Positions 10,600 through 23,600 of a stretch of DNA of 64,000 bases are shown piece after piece. The translations under genes were made by a program, and so were the position numbers. The notes under the pieces were generated by a model that did no database searches, was not told where the DNA came from, and was given only the letters and a program-made list of their open reading frames with translations. The stretch is from positions 1,553,507 through 1,617,506 of the forward strand of contig VZRN01004204.1 in the NCBI GenBank assembly GCA_013397935.1, written 5' to 3'. Position 1 is the first letter of the stretch, and every line of letters starts with the position of its first letter. Source of the DNA: Dasyornis broadbenti (Eukaryota > Chordata > Aves > Passeriformes > Dasyornithidae).

Positions 10600-13500
10600 G
10601 TCTCTGCTATATGACTTTAGATTGCCAAGTCAAAACTCTAGTAAATCAGAAACTATGGGTTTTCCATGTTTTTTCAGGGAGAAGACAAGAGTTTCTTTCC
10701 TATGCCTGGGTGGTACTGATCTTCTTTAGTTTTGGTTACAGCCTTAAAGAAATCTCTTGAAACAGAAATTATGTGTTTTAAATGCAAAAGCATTGAGTTT
10801 TATTTTAGCAAAAGTAAAAAGCTCAAACCAATTCATTTCAACATTTTTAAAATTACATCTGCATGGTTTTTGGAGGACATACTTACAGCAAATGTGTGCT
10901 TTAGTCCAACGCAATTAAGTGTTGATGCAAGGCATTGGTGGCTTTTTTCCCTGTCTATCTGCACCATATCAGTAGAGTTCAGGGGAAGCAGTGGTTACCT
11001 TAACTCTCTTCAAAAGAGCTGCGGACTTATTTCCATAAAAACCCAAAAGCTAATTTTTAAATGCTCACCATACACATGTAGAATTGTATTCTTCAAAGAA
11101 TCTCAGGGCTTTTGAGGAGAGGTGGCCCTAAGAATGCTAGGCTTTGAAAAGAACTCACATTTCTCAGTGAGATAATCACTTTCCAGCATTTTCACTCATC
11201 AAAACACCTGGGTATTTGACTTCCACATCAGCATCGGCAAACTTGGCAAGTCTTCCTTGGAAACTTTGGTTTTGGTTCATCAGAACTGCTGCAGTACACA
11301 ATCAGGTAAACTACTGGATCTGCATTTGAGACCGGGAGAAGCTTGGCAAGAAAGACAGAAGGGAAAATAAACAAAATAGAAGTTAATATCTCACTAGGTG
11401 TCACCCGGCATTCATCCTCTCTAAATATCATGCTGTTTATTAAGGTGTCACTTCAAACCCAACATCACATATCAATGTATGAGCTATTCTTGCAAATGCT
11501 TTGAAACATAGTGAGCCCATTCAAGTTGAAAGAAAAGCAGTCTAAAAGTACCATTATGTAAAATGTGCACTATTCCTGGCAAAATACCTCTTTTGCCCAT
11601 CCTGCTTTTAATTTTGATGTGTCTCCAAGACTCTCAACTTTGCAAGCAGGAAAAAAAACCCAAAAGGTGAGAGTTCTCAAAAGAACCCAGGCTTACGAGA
11701 CTGGAAATTAAACACTTCTGTGGAGAAATAGGACACTGCCCCAAAAAAGGTTGGGATTTTTTAGACAGAAGGGCTTCTGAATCAAAGTTTTCTTTAACAC
11801 AGACCAGCAGAATTTGAACTAAAACCTGATTTTCTAACCCTAACAGGTTTTTTTAATAGCATCTGATCCAAGGGGATAGTCACATGACATTTCAAAACAT
11901 TTTTTACCATCTTCTATTTTCAGTTTTTAAGACTAGAACAATATGATTCTGTTCACATGGAAGACTTCTAGATTAATAGATTTTACAAAATTTGTTGGAA
12001 ATTCCTTGCACTGTGGAAGTTAGATGACTTTACTGTAATCTCAGATACTGGTCTTAACATTCTTATTGACTTGAAGCATTGATGATGTGGCCTTGTAAAA
12101 CCTAAAAGAAATTATGACAGTTGGGATGTATTTTCTCCTGCTGAAAATGTCAATGCTTAATTTATTAGTGAATTTCTCTTATACTTCTATGACTTTGCTT
12201 GAAGCTTCTACATTGTTGTTTAGAGGCATGGAATTTTTCTTCCTTCAACCCTCCCTCTGTTCTCGTACACTTTACCTTTCTGATCAGAGCAAAATGCTGG
12301 GCAGATGATACACAGCAGAAGGAAAACATTCTGATGGAGCAGCTGTTTCCTTAAACAATATTGTTTTAGGAAACATGCCAGTTTAGATAGAAGAGGAACC
12401 ATCTGACATGGAATAAAATACTGAGCTTTTTACTGCTGCCTTTTTTTGGGTCTCAATTTCCTATTTTGTTCCCACTTTTATATGACAGCCCGTCATTTTG
12501 AGTCCCACATCTCATAATATATACAACATATTTTTATTCATTGTTCTCCTTCAACCCAGTAATCATGTCAATGATTCCACTGTGGCTGTTTCACCAGCCT
12601 GCACCTAAAGTTGTACTCAGCAAACAAAAAGAGCCATTTCAGTGAGATGGCATATGGGAAGCAGGACACTTGCCCTGACCTGTTGTAAATAGCTACAGAA
12701 ATGTCCTATTACACTCACAAATACCATAACAGAGATTATAACTGTGAAAATACAAAGATGTAATGCACCCTCCTCCCTGCCTTCCCCTCTTTTGTAGTAA
12801 AAGCTATCGAACTGCTAACCTGGGCTGGCTGTGTGCCGCAGTGATTTCAGCAGGAAGGCAGCGCTTGGCTGCAGCAGGTTCTACATGATGGGAAGCACAG
12901 GAAGGTTTGATGCTCAGCAGATGGCACAGATGGGCAAAGTGCCAGCCCAGGGCCACTACCTGGTGCACCTACGGGATTGCTTGCTGCATTTGTTAACGAG
13001 CTGGGGGCAAGAGACAGCTTTGTTTTAGTCTCTTTTCTCTTCCTCCTTTATGTGATTTTGCTTTTAGCCACCAGACAACAGCAGTGCTCTTCTCTGGACT
13101 GTGAAACATTCAGCAATAAAAGGAGCCCAGAGGAAAAAAAAAGACAAAAAAANAAGGGGGGGTGGGGGGAAGAAGGAGGAGGAATCTGTTGTTTTTCTGC
13201 AACAACTGGTCAGCTTGAACCTCCAACCTCTCAGCCTCTCATGATTGCTAATAACTCTGTTTACTTGGAGCCAGACCACTGTGGGGCTTTTGGACCACAA
13301 ACCAGGCTGGCACCGTGCAAGGGTGTAAAGAGGCAGAATTTATCATTGTCGTGATTTTGTTGCTTTCCCCAACACTTGTAAGAGTTGATAACAAGGAACT
13401 CAGAGGCAGCACAGCTGGCTTGAGAGATGTCTCTGCATGAGCAAAGGAATGGCTCTGTTCCAAGAGCAGCCACAACTTATTTCTCCCAATCTATGAATAA

Positions 13501-14389
13501 GTGCCATGGTAATGGAAAAATAACATTTACCCTTGAATTTTCTCCCTTTGTTTTGTCTCAGGACTTTGCCTTCCCATGTGTTCCATGGTGCAGACTTGGA
13601 GTACATTCTCAGGACTACTGGTCTAAATGGCAGAGAAGTAGGCGGGTTTCTTTTTTGTTTTTTCCATCTATATATTTGTATTTGGGCCTTCCCAAGCTAG
13701 GGCTGAACACAGGCCTGGGCATTTATTGTACCAATGTGTCAGGCAAACTGTAGGGCTCTAGTATCTGCAGTGAAGTAGTTGTAGAAAAATCTTTTGTGTG
13801 CATTTGGAAGATGAGGAATTCTTGGAAAACCATCAGTAAAAAAAAATCCTTATAGATGATTTCTTGGCTAAGTCTGATGTGAATTTTAGAGATGACGACT
13901 GACATCCATCACCCCCAGACTGAATATGTGGAGAAAAAGTAAGTAAATCTTTTCTCCTCCCTATTGATGTGGTTCATTGTAACATTTTTCTCTACCCTTT
14001 TTATCAGCCGTAATGTAGGACACCAACAAAACTACCTTCTACTCCAATACAGCTCAGCAAGAGTAAATCTTTTCTCCTGGGGAGGTTTGCAGCAAAGCAA
14101 TAGAGAATTTCAGGGCAAGTCTAAGTTAAATTGACTCAAGCTGCCTCAGAGACATTTACCTAAATCACCCTTCTTGTAGTGCAGGCACAACTATTCCTCA
14201 TTTTCACAAGCACTAAAAAGAAAACAGAACCTTTGAATTCATTTCTTCAAAAATAAAGAGATGTTGGAAAGCAAACTTAAGTTAACCACTTGAAAAATAC
14301 TTTCCTAGTGCTATAATTCAAAGTAACAATGAAAGAAAGGAAGAGGAAATAAAAAGGAAAAGAAGGGATTTATATTAAATTGCATTAAC
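10600..14389. other. Unique non-coding DNA, no gene seen
   Basis: Nothing gene-like is supported. A plus-strand frame of 127 codons at 10.73-11.12 kb is AT-rich, with random-looking composition and no splice context. A 49-bp candidate at 13890-13938 has a consensus donor (GTAAGT) but a poor acceptor and was not accepted. A purine-rich run with one undetermined base lies near 13.1-13.2 kb. Confidence 0.55.
13112..13185. repeat. Purine-rich low-complexity run with one N
   Basis: From AATAAAAGGAG the plus strand is almost entirely A/G. It includes A9, A7, a single N at 13153, and the G-rich stretch GGGGGGGTGGGGGG, followed by AGAAGGAGGAGGA. The N marks uncertain base calling in the homopolymer. 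Reading frames through it are unreliable. Confidence 0.75.
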
Positions 14390-14760
14390 CAATAATCTAA
14401 TAATCAACCAACTGAATTTCTTTGTGAATAAGCCCTGCTATATAGTGGCACCCGACATGCAATAGCTTGATACTTTGTAGTAACTTTGCCCTCTCATTAT
14501 AAAATAAAACATACGGTATTTTAATGTAAAGGATAATGTCAGGTTTGATAACGTGAGGTAATTAGTAGCTGTGTTTTAATACTGTGAGAGCATCACTCAG
14601 GTTTCCTCTCTTGATAATAAGTAAATTCTTTATGTCACACAAGGAAATACTCATTGTTTCAAGAGTTTTATGACAAAAATGATACAGACATTAAGTCAGA
14701 GGCATGAAAGATTATTCATGTTCAACTTTAAAATCCGGCACATCCAAAATATTATCTTTC
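14390..14760. promoter_or_regulatory. AT-rich block resembling a conserved non-coding element
   Basis: The stretch has no simple repeat or known transposon wording and no coding frame. It is dense in homeodomain- and POU-like words: ATTAACCAATAATCTAATAATC near 14385-14406, GGTAATTAGTAG near 14559-14570, TTGATAATAAGTAAATTC near 14612, and AATTTGCATTTC near 14760. High complexity and AT-richness without decay into repeats is typical of constrained vertebrate enhancers. Constraint itself cannot be seen in one sequence, so this is inference. Confidence 0.25.
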
Positions 14761-17700
14761 AATTTGCATTTCTTTTGATCTGCTAGGCTTGAGTGGAGAC
14801 AAGAGTGGAAATTAAGTCAAAGACAATTCTCTTCCAATTAAACTCTTGTAGAGACAGAAGGATTAACCCTCTCCCCTGTTTCTATCCAGGCTGTGCACCC
14901 TGCAGCTCCTGATGCAAATGCTGCGAGGTGGCAAATCGCACACACAGGCTTGTGGCGAGGGGTGTCTCCCATGGCTGTGGCTCCAATTATGCCTGCTGGA
15001 TGGAGGTCACCAGTGATGAATTCCTCTGGAGCAGCATGGGATACTCCTTGCCCTGGCACACAACCCACTTGTGCTCAAAATGCCCCTCACATCCAGCAGT
15101 GGGACATGGGAAGTTATTCCAGAGCTTAGATATTGTGGGCTTCACCCTGAGGTGTTCTGAAGGGGGAATCAGGGAAGGGGAAAGGAACCTCTTCAACTGC
15201 ATCCTTTTGGGTGGGGGCTTTTGGAGCATCTGCCAGCAGCCTGTGGGGTGAGGGACTCTGAGCCGTCCCTTCAACCCCCTTCCAGCAACCAGCCTTGCTG
15301 CATCGTTTATTACCTGATTTAATTTGGGGACTTGAAGATGGGGGCAGTTTTTTGACAGAGACATGTCTGCAGCGTGTGACATGGACATCTTTTGCAAAAT
15401 AATACATGGTCTTCTGCTGGAACAAGAAGGGGTTAAGCTGTCTACGCAGCTGATGAATGGTAGGATTTAAAACTGTCAGCAGTAAAACTCACATCATTCA
15501 TATCTCTATGTGCATTAGAATTTAAATATGGATGCCAAAAATGAAAATGCAGCTTACTGAAGAAAGAAAGAACACATTTCCTAATATAGATAAATTTTCC
15601 CATTTCTGGAAGAAATTGAGAGAATTAGCAGCACCTGCAAAGGCAGAAAACAAGGAAAGTAAAAGAATCATGGATAATTGATACTCAGAAGGCAAAGACA
15701 TCTTTCATAGAAAAACATAATGGGCCAGAAATTCAGCTGCTGTACATTTGCCGATTTACATCATCTGAGGAATGTGTTCCAGTAGGATTTAACATTCTTC
15801 TTGTGTTACCTGGGAGATAAACGATTCAAAATACAGAGAGAACTTAACATGCATTATCTGTCATCTTTTGTTGATTAATAATTTCAGATGTAGCTACTAT
15901 TATTTAATATAGACAATCATTACACACTAAATTAAAATACAACAAAACATTAAATGTGGCGAAGCATTACTTAAGCATAATCTCTTAAAACCTAAGAAAA
16001 TGAAGCAAATAAATTTTAAAGGTCATTTAGGGGAGCTGAAGTTGTAAGAATGAAATTACCAAATTATCTGTTTCCGGGATAGCTACTGGACAGGGTGGAG
16101 ATAGAGGGAGAGTTTTCAACTTTGCTCTCACATATTACCCTGAAACGCTCTGCTGGGGTGAGAACATCCTATTATGTTCTTTAGGTGGGACAGTATGTTT
16201 CTGGCCCTGGTTTTCTAAGTGTGCATGCTTGCGTGGTTGCAGTGTGCCTGTCTGAAAGGTTCCTCTTAACAGCATTTGGGTTGCTCGCCTGGTTTCAGCT
16301 GAGTTGGAAGGGAGGGTAGAAATCTGTCAGATGAATTGGAGCAAACAGTGAAAACTAAGGCTGAGTAGAAGAGCTCAGCAATCCTCCATGCCCTGTGCCC
16401 TGCCAAGCAACTGGGCAGCCACTGGGCAGCTTAGCATGAGCTTCAAAATGTGCCATCTCCTTCCCAGGAAACCACTTGCAAGATGGAGAGGAGATGGACT
16501 GAGGGAGAGGAAGCTGAGGACAGGACAAAAAAGAGTTAAGGAGATGAGGAACAAGTGGAGCAAGCGGCAGGAGGAGAGTGAGAGGTGATGGGGAAGATTC
16601 TCTTCAGCTTGGCAAATAAAGAAACTAATGGATGAGGTTTTGGGGAGAACATATCAAATTAACTGGAAACATTCTCCTCTACACCATTTTCCTTAGCAGG
16701 GTAATTGTCTGCAAAAGATACAGCCACAGAATGGCGAATTTTCCTTGGGTTATCCAAACTTTAGTGCCATGATAACTGCTGGAAAATTAGCATCCAACTT
16801 TGCATCTTTTCCCCATTGTGAAACAGCCACACCCCACACACCACAGAAGATCTCTACAACAAAGGAAAATGTTTAACATTAAGAAATACAGATTTCTGGA
16901 TCAGTCTTACAGCAGACAGCAATACATGTGCATGCACCAATAGGTATAAACACAATGTACTAAACTCAGTGTAACCAAAGAATCACTTGTTTTTTTTGCT
17001 TTCTGAGCTGAACTGTGAAGATCCATTTGAATCTAAGAAAGATGGAGCTCTGGCCATAGGAAGAAGAAATGGACTTCTTCTTCCCCTGAAGTGTAACACC
17101 AAAGTTTTTGGGGGAGGCTAAGCAGTTGCCAGCCTTTCTCCTTCCCCATCAAGTGTGCTAGACACGAACAAATACTGTTGCAGGTATTCAGAGTGGTTTA
17201 CGGCAGATTTGAAAAACTCAGAAGGGACCCGGGATTTAATTCCTGCATAAAAAGCAATGCCTGCCTTAGCCAGCAGGAAAATGTAAAATAATTAGGGATA
17301 ACATAAAATAGCTTCTACCTGTGAACAGCAGGAAAATATGTACTGCAAGTAAAGCTGCACAGCTAACTGACTTTAGGTGTTTGTTGGCAGTCAGAAAACC
17401 AAACACACCCAACAGGTAGGTTTTTGAGTTCTACAGAACTAATGTATCTTGTAACCCAAGAAGCTCTACTATGCGGCCTCCCCAAAGTCTAACACAGCAT
17501 GAATTTGGAAGGCCTTCCCTCAGCATGTCAGCTGTTTTTCCATCTGGACACCTATTTTCAAAAAAATCACAGGAGCATGTGTGGGACTTTTGGGTTGCAT
17601 CCAGGCACAAGGTTTAATTGTAATTAAGTGGGGACAGACACAAGCATGCATGCACATGGATGTGTGACAAGAGGGGGCAACAAATGCCACTCTTTCTCTG

Positions 17701-20566
17701 GATCCAGACTGCATTTTTTATTGGAGGAGACAAAACCAGACCACTATTTTGTCAGCCAGTCACAGATATTAAGCTTTTGCACCTGACACTGCTGAGCAGT
17801 ATTTGGGCAAGAAAACTCTTCCCCATTCACCCATGTGAAAATGTATCTCTTTCAGTAGGGTTGAACTACCTTGAGGACAAAACTATTCCAACTCTACCCC
17901 ATCGTATCTCCTTTGTACCTCCCAAACAGGATTGCTTTCTCCTCAGAAGAATAAATGAAGGAGGTAGGCGAAGGGAAAATTGGGAATCCTTGCCCCTAAG
18001 CATTCAGAAAACAATCAGTGAATAATAATCAGGTTCCTTTTCCTTCCCAGCACAACAGCTGTGGACACTGACAGACAGCAAGCTGATTGCGTCAACATAT
18101 TCTGGGAAAATTTCCTGAATACTGTGTTGCTCTGGTGGTCTAGCAGTCAGGAAAAAAAACCCAAAAAACCCCCAACAAAACAACAAGGCAAGAAGAAATA
18201 AAGATAACCCTTTTCAAAAATAGAGACAATGAGGGGAAACAGGTTTTTTTTCCTCCCCAAAAAGCACTGTGAAATAGCCCTTCTGTTCATTTATCACAGT
18301 ACAAGCAGAGCTTCTTAAACATCTCGTCTTCAGTTAGTAAAGCATTTGTTGCAAAAGCAAATTTTCACAGCGAGACAATGTTACAAGAGCTGTTGAGACA
18401 GAGACACACATAAACACAAAAATACAAAACACTCCAACTTGCTCATTACAGGAGAAACAGGAGAAAGCTGCAGCACAGGGAGCTGTCAGATTGCAGTGGC
18501 CAGTGTTCAGCTGCTCTTGTCCAAACTGCAGACGTGCATAACAAAGCACTCAAGAACCCTCTTTTGGAACAATTCCTGCTCAGAGCTGATGAGATGTCAC
18601 CAATTCTGCAGCTACCCAGGGATTTTTCCAGAGAAGATGCAAACTTACATGAGTTTTAGGGCAGCAATTCCTTTTTGTCTTGCTATACAAATTTCCAATA
18701 TCTAATGTAACCGCAGCCTAATAATGTAAGAATGAATTACTTTCCCCCTTGGAACAAAAGGACTTGGTTCAAAAATCAATAGCCTGGATTGCTCTTTGCA
18801 CCTCTGCTTTTAAGAACAGTGTCACTTCCATTTCATTAAGTATGCAAGATACATACAAATAACTTCTGCTTTTCTCTCTTAAACCTGATGATCTTTGCAG
18901 AGAGAGAAGGGTGCATGCTTCACTTCTTGGAGACACAAGACCTGCCTATAGTTTATTTCCAGACCTGAGAAAGAATGTGAGCAGCTGATTCACAAATGGA
19001 GCCATTGCAGCTGTGACACTTCCATGCAAGACATGGAAGAGCATAACCTCTGACCATGCCTGAGGGCACAGCGTAAAGGCACCTGGAAGAGGTGGGATTT
19101 TTAACAAGAGCAGCCTAAAATTAAGAGCTATAAGCCTTTCTGTGTGCAGAACGCTTATTTCCGAAGTAGGTTCAAATCCATGAAAAAAGAAAGACGTCTC
19201 TGTCCTCAGGAGGGTGGAAAAGAAAGGCTGAACAGTAGAGGAAAAAAGGCTGGTGGCAAGGGTTCTTGGGATGCTGCACAGTTGCTGCAACTTTTTTCTT
19301 TTCCAGTGTGAAATGTCATGACACATGCGGAAGCCACATTCAGCCATCAATATTTATAAATCCCAGAAACTACCAACTTGCTTTTGAGAGCAGGTTTTTA
19401 TATACAGTGCAACTCCAGCAGACTATATGACAAGCTCGATACAAAACTAATGAGAAACGAGATGAAGTTAATACACTGTAAGCCTTGGCTGAATCTGTTT
19501 GTCCTATTTATCCATCGCCCTGTTGATCTGGAACCTCTAAATAAGAAATCTGGCCTGTTCACCATTATTGCTTATTTAATCCTCTGAAGTCTATGAATAA
19601 TGAGACAAAAATATCTGTGCTCATTGTAGAAAGAAGAAATATAAATAGAGATGAAATATTCTGTCTAGAGTAGGCACTTGTAGAACAAATATCCCCACTT
19701 CTCCTCCATTAGCAAATGTAATAAAAATTCTCTTTCTTAAAAATTGAGAGCATTGCCAGTACAAATGTCAGCCAGCATGAAATTGATCATCATCTAACTT
19801 GAGACTTGAGTATTATTTAAGAATACTTTGGCTGATGGGAGCTGTTTGGCAACTCCCACAGTCAGGCCACAGCTCGGACAATGAGATACTGATCTGGGAT
19901 AGCATTTCCTTATTCAGTATCTGCCATCTTCATGTGTACAACTGAATTTATCCTTCTTACCATACTGCCTAGTGAACCAACCCTTTAATGTCTGTTTCAA
20001 AAGGGGGAACCATAAAAGAAGAGTGATGAAGTGTCTTGCTCCTGTTGCAGGAAAAAGACTTCACACAGGAAAGATGTTGAGGAAACTGCTCTTATTTCAC
20101 TAACTTACTAGGGGGGAAAATTAGATATGTATATATTAACTCAGTAGCTCTTAAGGTGAAATTCTTAGGGGAAAATTTTCCAGGAGAGCACCTGGGCAGT
20201 AATGAAAATACCAAAAATTTGGGCTTGAATGAATGATCCCTACAACTATAACACACTGTAAATGAAATTCTAGTTAATGCTATGTCCTGTCTAGCCCTGG
20301 CTCCATATACTTTAATATGGTGTGAAGTTTGGTCTGGAAAACTCTCATTTATACACATATTAATGCCTGAAAAGGAGCCTGAAGAACTGACAATATTTCA
20401 GCTGGCAAAGACTATAAACCCCATTATTAGGGATTCCCAAAGTAAAGCAGCCTCGGGTTGACAGAAACGTTTTGTTCTGCTTGGAAGGAAAGTTCATTCT
20501 AGTGGTCAACAGAGCACTTTCTTTTGTTTGCTTGCAAAAATGTGTTGTTTCCCTCCAGCAAAGATT
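14761..20566. other. Unique non-coding DNA
   Basis: No gene is supported. Around 14.88-15.40 kb a GC-richer patch is open on both strands (up to 136 codons on the minus strand), but neither product resembles a family and no acceptor/donor pair fits. The 15.47-16.06 kb part is again AT-rich and complex. A 66-codon plus-strand basic frame at 16.39-16.59 kb is purine-rich and has no donor. An A/C-rich tract is at 18152-18180. A B-box-like GGTTCAAATCC near 19169 has no A box upstream and is not a tRNA gene. Confidence 0.5.
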
Positions 20567-20620
20567 CAACACTCCTCAGTGATACAACACTCCTCAGTGA
20601 TACAACACGCCTCAGTGATG
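20567..20620. repeat. Tandem repeat, 18-bp unit, three copies
   Basis: CAACACTCCTCAGTGATA occurs exactly at 20567-20584 and 20585-20602 and with small changes (CGCC for CTCC, ending GATG) at 20603-20620. Unit length is a multiple of three, so the plus-strand frame stays open as a repeated SDTTLL motif, but there is no sign that the frame is used. The near identity suggests recent expansion and possible length polymorphism. Confidence 0.9.
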
Positions 20621-23600
20621 ATCAAATTTGCAAAGAAAAGTTATCTTCTTGCTCTGGACTAAGAATAAGCTGCAGGAGAAATAGGCGACATCCCTGTCAG
20701 AAAGAGAGGAGAGAACTGCTGTAAGCTCTGGAGGAACCGGTGATGTATTTGTCCAGGAAGTCTCCATCTGTGCTCAACTTCAGCTTATCCCACATCATAC
20801 ATGGCTCAACAAACCTCAGAAGGCTGGCATGGAGAAAAATGGAGAAGTCTCTTGTGAGAAAAGGATTTGGGTTGGGGCAGCGGGATTTGGGGAGAAGACC
20901 TCTGGGGAAAGATGTCAAATGACCAAGTAATTCTGAAGATGAAGTCCTTTATCTCACTGAAAGACAACACACAGTGGGCACGGCCCAGCTTGCTAAGGCC
21001 CAAGCTTAAGCTGTTTTCAGCCCTATGTTTTTCTAGCAAAGGGAGGAGTCCAGCAGATATTGCTGTATCTGAAACTGAATAACACTGCTGTGCTGGATGT
21101 GCCAGTGAAACAGCTCCCACATGGCTCAGTTAATACATACAGCTACCTCCATTCAGGCACTTCCTCTGTGGAAATTGAACCCCAACCACAAGCTTGTCCT
21201 GGGTGCTCAGGAGGGCCAGACAGGTGCTAGACTAATCTGCAATGTGCTAACACACTGCTTAATTCTGTCCTCCAGCACCAGCTGGGAACCCTCCTGAATG
21301 CAGGTGCTCTTCAGCTGCATCTTTTGCTGTAGCTCCTCTGTTTTTCTAGAGGGCATTCTCCTGTTTCTTGGGCTGAAGTGTCCCAATGTGCCAGCAGAGA
21401 AAGGGGCTGCCCTGCAGCTCTCTCCAGCCTAATCAAACTAGTGCAAATGCCAAAGTAGGAGAGCATTTTGTATCCTGACATACCAAAAAGAGACAGTGGT
21501 CTGAAGACAAAATAAGCTGCTTACCAAATCTGCCTTCCTGAGATGGGTCATCTTGCACTGAGGAACAAATAATTCTACAGCTTCACTTTTTCTTTTCTTA
21601 GTGCATCAGGGCATTTTCCTTTTTAAATATTCTCTTCTCTTTCTCTTCTTGGACACACACGTGTGTTTCCCAGTTCTCTGAATGGAAGGGCTGCAACAGA
21701 AGAAAGGCTGCAATCATTAAAATCCCACCTGCAAAGAGTGCAACACTCGGCAGCACCCTGTGCAAGCCCAGCAGGTAGAAATGAGACTGTCATGAAGCAA
21801 CTGAGTGTTTGAGCCCTATTCCATTCAGACTGCTGGTAAGAGCAAACCAGGTGGGATCAGGCAGTCAAAGAAAAAGGCCAGTCTTTTAACTCGGATATTT
21901 AAACCAGATTTAAAATAAACATGCACCCTGGCTCAATTCTTTCAGAAGAGAGATGCGGGAAGGACAATGAATAACCGACTTCTTCTCTCTTTACCTGGCA
22001 TTAAACTGTGTGACACAGGGAACAGTCAGAGGACTAAGTAAATTTGCAACCTGGAGCAGATTGGATTCAGAGGTACCAGAGTGCTTTGGGACTGAATACC
22101 CTTTATAAATCCAGTCTCCTTAGTCAGAGAGAAAAGGAAAGGGGCACTTTATTCTTACAGTTAAGTTCAAGTGGTTTTTCTGTTCTTCAGTCTGCAGCCA
22201 GAGATCAAGGAGGTGGATGGATCTCCTAAGGAGCTGCACGTTAAGGATCACGTGTCAGAGGCTCTGAAAACCTCCACACTGTTGGCTTCTCTGCCGCTGG
22301 AAGTGCCGAACCTCATGTGACAAAAAGTTAAGCAATACTGAAACTTAAAACAAGCTGCCCAAGGGAGAAGCCTTTCAAAGAGGTATCCCCTCAGTCACTG
22401 CAGGACTTCCCCCATCTCTTGCCACCCCTCAGAATTATCTTTGTGCTCTACCCTGGACCTTTCTGTTGCAGCCAAAACCTGTTGCACAGGCAGGTGGCAA
22501 ACAAAAGTATCCATCCCATCAGTCTACAGGCAGATCAGGAGGGTCCTCTCCCATAAAAATATAATGACCTCAAAGCAAATGAGGTGTTCCTTACTACCTG
22601 CCTTAAACACCACTGGAGTATGGAATGAAACTAGCTTTTTGCTAGGCAGCTTCAAGTCCAGAGCTGACATTTTTGAATGCTAACCAAACAACCAGCAGCA
22701 CTCAGACTAGTCAATAAAAAACATTACTAAGAAGAGTCATTTTTCTCCTCTAAGCCAAGTGGAAAAAAGCAGTGCCACAGAGTTGCTGATGATATATTTA
22801 GCAGCGAGTATCATCTCAATAAACACAAAACCTTTCCCAATTAAGAAACACAGTCCCCAGCGAGGCTCAGCACAGATCTCGTGGCGCCACACGGTGCATT
22901 GGTATGAGCCAAGCGCTGGTCAGGTGTCATATCAAGCCAACTGCTACACCCAGCAGTGTCTCAGTGCCCCCTAACCAAAATCTGAGCATTAAACTAATTA
23001 GCAGTATGCTCTTGCTTTTATACATCCCCTGCAACCAGCAGGATAAAAGATAAATAAGTTGTTAGCCTCTCCTCAAGGCTTCCAGACTATTTATTTATAG
23101 ACTCATTTATAGGTGCCCTTCACAGAAGCATCTGACCTTTTCATAATGATTACTGAACCTCTCCCATAAAGTCTGTGCATAATGAGACAGCATTATAGTG
23201 CCCATTTTAAAGAGATGAGAACATGGACTGAAAGCAAGTAAATGAAATTATTTGGTTGTGGATGCAAGCTGTTCCACAGCCACATGCCAAACAAAGACAC
23301 TATTGCTCTACCACATCTCCTTTAAAAGCCACTCAGGCTGGTCTGGCACTGCTGAAGGATTTTGTAAGGCTATAACAGCTACAGATCACCATTGCACCCA
23401 ACAAAGGCAGTAATAAGATGCCCACAGGCAAGCCAACCCTTCAAACACCAGCAGCACCTTCTGACTACTGTTCCTCTTTGTGGAATGGACCTGTGAGTGA
23501 TAAAACCATACCTTTGAGGCTGGCTTCCCTTGCAGTGTCCTAAGCTGCTCTCAGTGCACCTCTCAGGGGGGGCCAAGGTTTCCCCTGCCTGGAAATTAAG

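Noticed and set aside
13890..13938. 49-bp interval before GTAAGT with an open frame starting at ATG
   Set aside because: The acceptor lacks a pyrimidine tract and the interval is too short to judge; it stops at once if unspliced.
14838..15425. GC-richer patch with overlapping frames up to 136 codons
   Set aside because: Both strands are open, with no domain and no matching splice pair. An isolated GT donor near 15308 on the minus strand has no partner acceptor.
16388..16588. Basic 66-codon plus-strand frame after a good pyrimidine-rich acceptor
   Set aside because: Purine-rich low-complexity composition, a poor donor (GTGATG) and no homology.
19140..19180. tRNA-like B box (GGTTCAAATCC)
   Set aside because: No A box at the expected distance and no acceptor-stem pairing, so it is not a tRNA gene.
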